Shown: positions 61,265 to 64,000 of the stretch, piece by piece
Layout of the letters: the number at the start of each line of letters is the position of its first letter
Position numbering within the stretch: position 1 is the stretch's first letter
Assembly (NCBI GenBank): GCA_963966185.1
Contig: CAWZYM010000010.1
Coordinates: 149,501 to 213,500, forward strand
Length of the DNA stretch: 64,000 nucleotides
Origin: Rhabditoides inermis
Taxonomy: Eukaryota > Nematoda > Chromadorea > Rhabditida > Rhabditidae
Direction: 5' to 3'
The notes under the pieces: model-generated
Database searches by the model: none
The model's input: only the letters and a program-made list of their open reading frames with translations
Told to the model about the DNA's origin: nothing
Program-made: the position numbers and the translations under genes

Positions 61265-62135
61265 ATTTCGTTTTCATGATTTCCGCTATGTTTTCATACT
61301 CGAGTCTTGTTTCGAGAACCCGGTGCGAGAGGGGAGGGGGCGGGGCGTAGAGGAGTCGCGTCTTTCTGGCTGTGCCCTGCCACAGGCGGGCGAGACTGCG
61401 ACGCGATAACATATCTGACTTCCCCACTTCAACTTCCTGAGTTCAAAATTTATCAATCTGAAATTGTTCTTAGTTTGTCACAAACATTTAGAGCTTCAAA
61501 AAGAGGTCCCATACGAACACAAGCAACTAATACCATGAAGTCCACGCTTTCAGACCAGTCTCGTTTGCGCACGGCGTTATTTGAGAAACCAGCTACGATT
61601 TTTGTTGCACTGTTTTTGTCTCGTTGAGACAAGTAAAATGATATCTTGTTTTTGAAATTTGGACCACTTTGAACACATCCAGGAATTGCCACCCTGACTA
61701 ATTACCAGTTCAAGATGAGTGAATGCGCAACTCTACCTCCTACTCCGTCTTTTATGGCTCTTTCCCTTTGGCAAAATGTCGAGTCTTGGCATCAAGCCAC
61801 GCCGCCACACAGTTACTCATCTTGAACTGGTATTAAGTCAGGGTGGCAATTCCTGGATGTGTTCGAAATGGTCCAAATTTCAAAAATAAGATGTCATTTT
61901 ACTTGTCTCAACGAGACAAAAACAGTGCAATAAAAATCTTCGCTGATTTTTGAAACACGCCACCATGGTTTTGTGAGAACAGTACAGTACCCATGTGTGG
62001 GCGGGGCGAGCGGAGGCATGACGCGGCTGAATGCCAAGACTCGACATTTTGCCAAAGGGAAAGAGCCATAAAAGAGGGAGTTGGAGGTAGATTTGCGCAT
62101 TCACTCATCTTTAACTGGTCTTTCTCATCTTTAAT
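61265..62135. mobile_element. relic related to the composite inverted-repeat element
   Basis: 61265-61410 is a diverged copy of block C (CATTTCGTTTTCATGATT, then GGCGGGGCGTAGAGGAGT, CTGTGCCCTGCCACAGGCGG). 61590-61790 resembles block D and is followed by an inverted copy of itself at about 61815-61950 and a second inverted piece at about 62020-62130 (CAAGACTCGACATTTTGCCA). It shows the family is dispersed and forms inverted pairs repeatedly. Confidence 0.65.
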
Positions 62136-62257
62136 TATGACTTCGCACTTCCGCACCACCACGGCTCCTCGAAGAGTATGCAACCGTCACGCGTTTCTAC
62201 CAGAGCTCTACCGAAACGTTCCCAGCACTTCCTCTTTCTCAGATCCTTCATCCCTGA

Positions 62258-62320
62258 TACAGTGGCGGCCAAAAATGTATCACACTTTGATTTTTTTCTC
62301 TCTAAAACTATTCAAATGAA
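62258..62320 (+). mobile_element. Tc1-family terminal sequence
   Basis: TACAGTGGCGGCCAAAAATG, followed by TATCACACTTTGATTTTTTT, has the form of a Tc1-family inverted terminus (TA target, then CAGTG..GGCCAAAAA). No transposase and no opposing terminus is seen. A weaker similar string TACATAGGCAGATAAAATGT lies about 160 bp downstream in the same orientation. Probably a solo end. Confidence 0.6.
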
Positions 62321-62502
62321 TTATACTTAGAGCTCCCTTCGTTCGCACATCGTTTTTTCAGACCTCATTAAGACCTAATACCATTATCCATATTGATCTT
62401 CCTCTATTCTCCCTGATACATAGGCAGATAAAATGTGTTTTGTGTTTTCAAAATCATTATTTTCTTGTTTTGAACTTTAAAAAACTCCTGTGACCAAACT
62501 AT

Positions 62503-62816
62503 TTTCATTCGGCTATTTTTATTTGGGTACCTGCTATTTTTATCCGGGTACCTGCTATTTTCATTCGGGTACCTGCTATTTTCTTCGGGTACCTGCTATT
62601 TTTATTCATGTACCTGTTTTTTTATTTATATACCTGCTTTTTTATTTGGGTACCTGCTATTTTTATTTGGGTACCTGCTATTTGTATTCGGGTTCCTGCC
62701 ATTTTTATTTGGGTACCTGCTATTTTTATTCATGTACCTGCCATTTTTATTCGGGTACCTGCTATTTTTATTTGGGTACCTGCCATTTTTATTAATGTAC
62801 CTGCTATTTTTATTTG
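62503..62816 (+). repeat. 21-bp minisatellite block 9
   Basis: About 15 units. From about 62588 it matches the end of block 8 unit for unit and runs into the same acceptor, TTTTTATTTGTTCAG. The first four units are private to this copy. Confidence 0.95.
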
Positions 62817-62821
62817 TTCAG

Positions 62822-63444
62822 GCGCTCTCGCTTCAATCGCGCCGTGAGCAATCGGTGCTGTCGCTCGGTATCGGCGGTGGCGCGATGCAGAGCTTCCTAT
62901 ACGCCGCCGACCTCAACGTAGGGTTTCAAACCGGAGTGCCGGGTCTCACCGCGAATGTCAGGTTACCGTAACCGCGGTGGACATCAGCCCCTCGATAGTG
63001 CGTATCGCGCGCGACTGGTTCGGTCTGTCGGACGGGGTGCGGGTGCGCGTGCAAGACGGGGTGGAGCACGTGCGCGCGGCTAGCGAACAAGGTATGCGGT
63101 ATGAGGGGTACGGTAATGAGTTATACGGTACTACCGTACTCTCACAGGCGAGCGGTACGATGCGATTCTACTCGACGCGTGTGGACACGACGGACCGGTG
63201 ATGTGTCCCGTAGACGTGTTCTATAGCGACTCCGCCATTGCCGACATGGCAGCCATTCTACACCCGCATGGTATTGATTGATTATCGATTGATTATCGAT
63301 TGATTCATTGACTCAGGCGCGCTGGTGGCGAACGTTCTGGTGGTGGAAGGTCAGTTGAAGGTGGAAGAAGACTTGCTGGAGAAGTTCGAGAAACACTTCC
63401 CCTCATGTCTCATGCACAAGTTCTCAACGCAGCAGAGTGTAGGT

Positions 63445-63480
<36 letters not shown>

Positions 63481-63509
63481 AAGCCCCCCCCCCCTGTCTC
63501 TCTCTCTCC

Positions 63510-63542
<33 letters not shown>

Positions 63543-63672
63543 AATTCCCTCTTTTTCTCAGATCCTCATCTGCTCTCACCACCACGACTTTCTCGCCAAT
63601 AGAGATCGCATCGATGCCCGCAACGACGAGTTTTTCGACCGATTCGGATTCGGGATGAACCAATTGAAATAG
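62822..63672 (+). CDS. METTL13-like class I methyltransferase, 3' exons, copy 2
   Basis: Exons 62822-62917, 62962-63091, 63148-63270, 63317-63438 and 63562-63672 are identical in sequence, as far as I can see, to copy 1 and encode the same 193 residues with motif I, D39 and motif IV intact. Only the last intron differs (a CT and poly-C tract longer by 6 bp). Upstream exons are not duplicated: the copy starts in satellite about 230 bp before the first exon, preceded by transposon relics. It therefore looks like a 3' fragment without a visible promoter or start, unless exons lie within 60960-62500 unrecognised. Confidence 0.8.
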
Positions 63673-64000
63673 TTTACGTTTCGACCTACGTGCATTGTAA
63701 AACATTTATGAATCGATAAACCAGTTGCCCTTATTTCTTTTCTCTTTGCCCGCTGAAAGAGAAGGAAAGCGAGATTTTTTTTTAAATTCAGCCAAGTGAT
63801 ATTTGAACAAACTGAGTAAAATTACGACAATTACTGTCCCGATCACAAGCTTTGACCATTCGGCCGTGACGTCACGGCCCGGGCCGTGACATAGCGTGAC
63901 ATTGATTATATATCGTTATCTGATCAAACTAAAAATAAACTAACAACACCCTCAAACTCAGCATGCTTGATTTGTACGGAATGCACATTTCAATCGCATT
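63673..64000. other. 3' flank of copy 2 with TGACGTCA palindrome
   Basis: Repeats 60617-60950, including the 18-bp palindrome at 63862-63879. No gene. Confidence 0.7.

Larger units (their letters stand above)
60617..62502. other. intergenic with mobile-element relics
   Basis: No gene is supported. It includes the 3' flank of methyltransferase copy 1, a TGACGTCA palindrome, a relic related to blocks C-D of the 14973-20836 element (61265-62135) and a Tc1-type terminus (62258). The short frames inside the relic are antisense artefacts. Confidence 0.6.

Overview
The window is eukaryotic and most likely comes from a nematode. The supported genes have introns of about 42-190 nt with GT...TTTCAG-type ends, one of the mobile relics has a Tc1-family terminus, and another is an RTE-type non-LTR retrotransposon fragment. 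A rhabditid or diplogastrid-like worm is my inference; the species cannot be read from the sequence. There are no bacterial operons, rRNA genes or CRISPR arrays.

About 24-25 kb is one 21-bp minisatellite, unit GGTACCTGCTATTTTTATTC plus one G. It occurs in nine blocks: 1-4241 (+), 14888-14972 (-), 21140-23221 (-), 27813-43921 (+), 53564-53644 (-), 53843-53910 (-), 57407-57917 (-), 58021-59766 (+) and 62503-62816 (+). Signs give the orientation of the unit. Because 21 is a multiple of 3 and the unit has stops in only one of six frames, the blocks produce enormous open frames (up to about 2,900 codons) that I regard as artefacts. Within the blocks, unit variants are arranged in higher-order repeats of about 798, 1239, 1402 and 3797 bp.

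The second large structure is a near-identical segmental duplication. 3713-14968 reappears at 43393-53644, and the pairing continues leftwards into the satellite with unit-number differences. Each copy carries a GA-rich stretch, a perfect hairpin, a tRNA-like SINE head, a weak 56-codon minus-strand candidate, a ten-exon gene for a 252-residue single-pass membrane protein of unknown function, a small multi-exon gene whose exons weakly recall the end of an Argonaute PIWI domain (each copy has a different lesion), and a 79-bp minisatellite (about 42 units in copy 1, 29 in copy 2). Both ends of the duplication lie in 21-bp satellite, which suggests satellite-mediated unequal exchange or an assembly duplicate.

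Between the copies lie a composite inverted-repeat element of about 5.9 kb with 2.2-kb arms and no transposase (14973-20836), then a disrupted retrotransposon Gag on the plus strand (23222-25707) facing a Gag-protease fragment with one LTR on the minus strand (25711-27812). To the right of copy 2 are a decayed RTE reverse transcriptase (53912-54945), an unassigned 2.4-kb stretch, and two head-to-head satellite blocks around a 100-bp unique island. The 3' exons of a METTL13-like class I methyltransferase follow. They are tandemly repeated 3.05 kb apart (59772-60616 and 62822-63672), and each copy sits directly behind satellite that runs into its splice acceptor.

The genes do not form a pathway. 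The window reads as a satellite-rich, transposon-rich region in which a few small genes have been duplicated and trapped. All calls are by eye; no alignment or database search was run.
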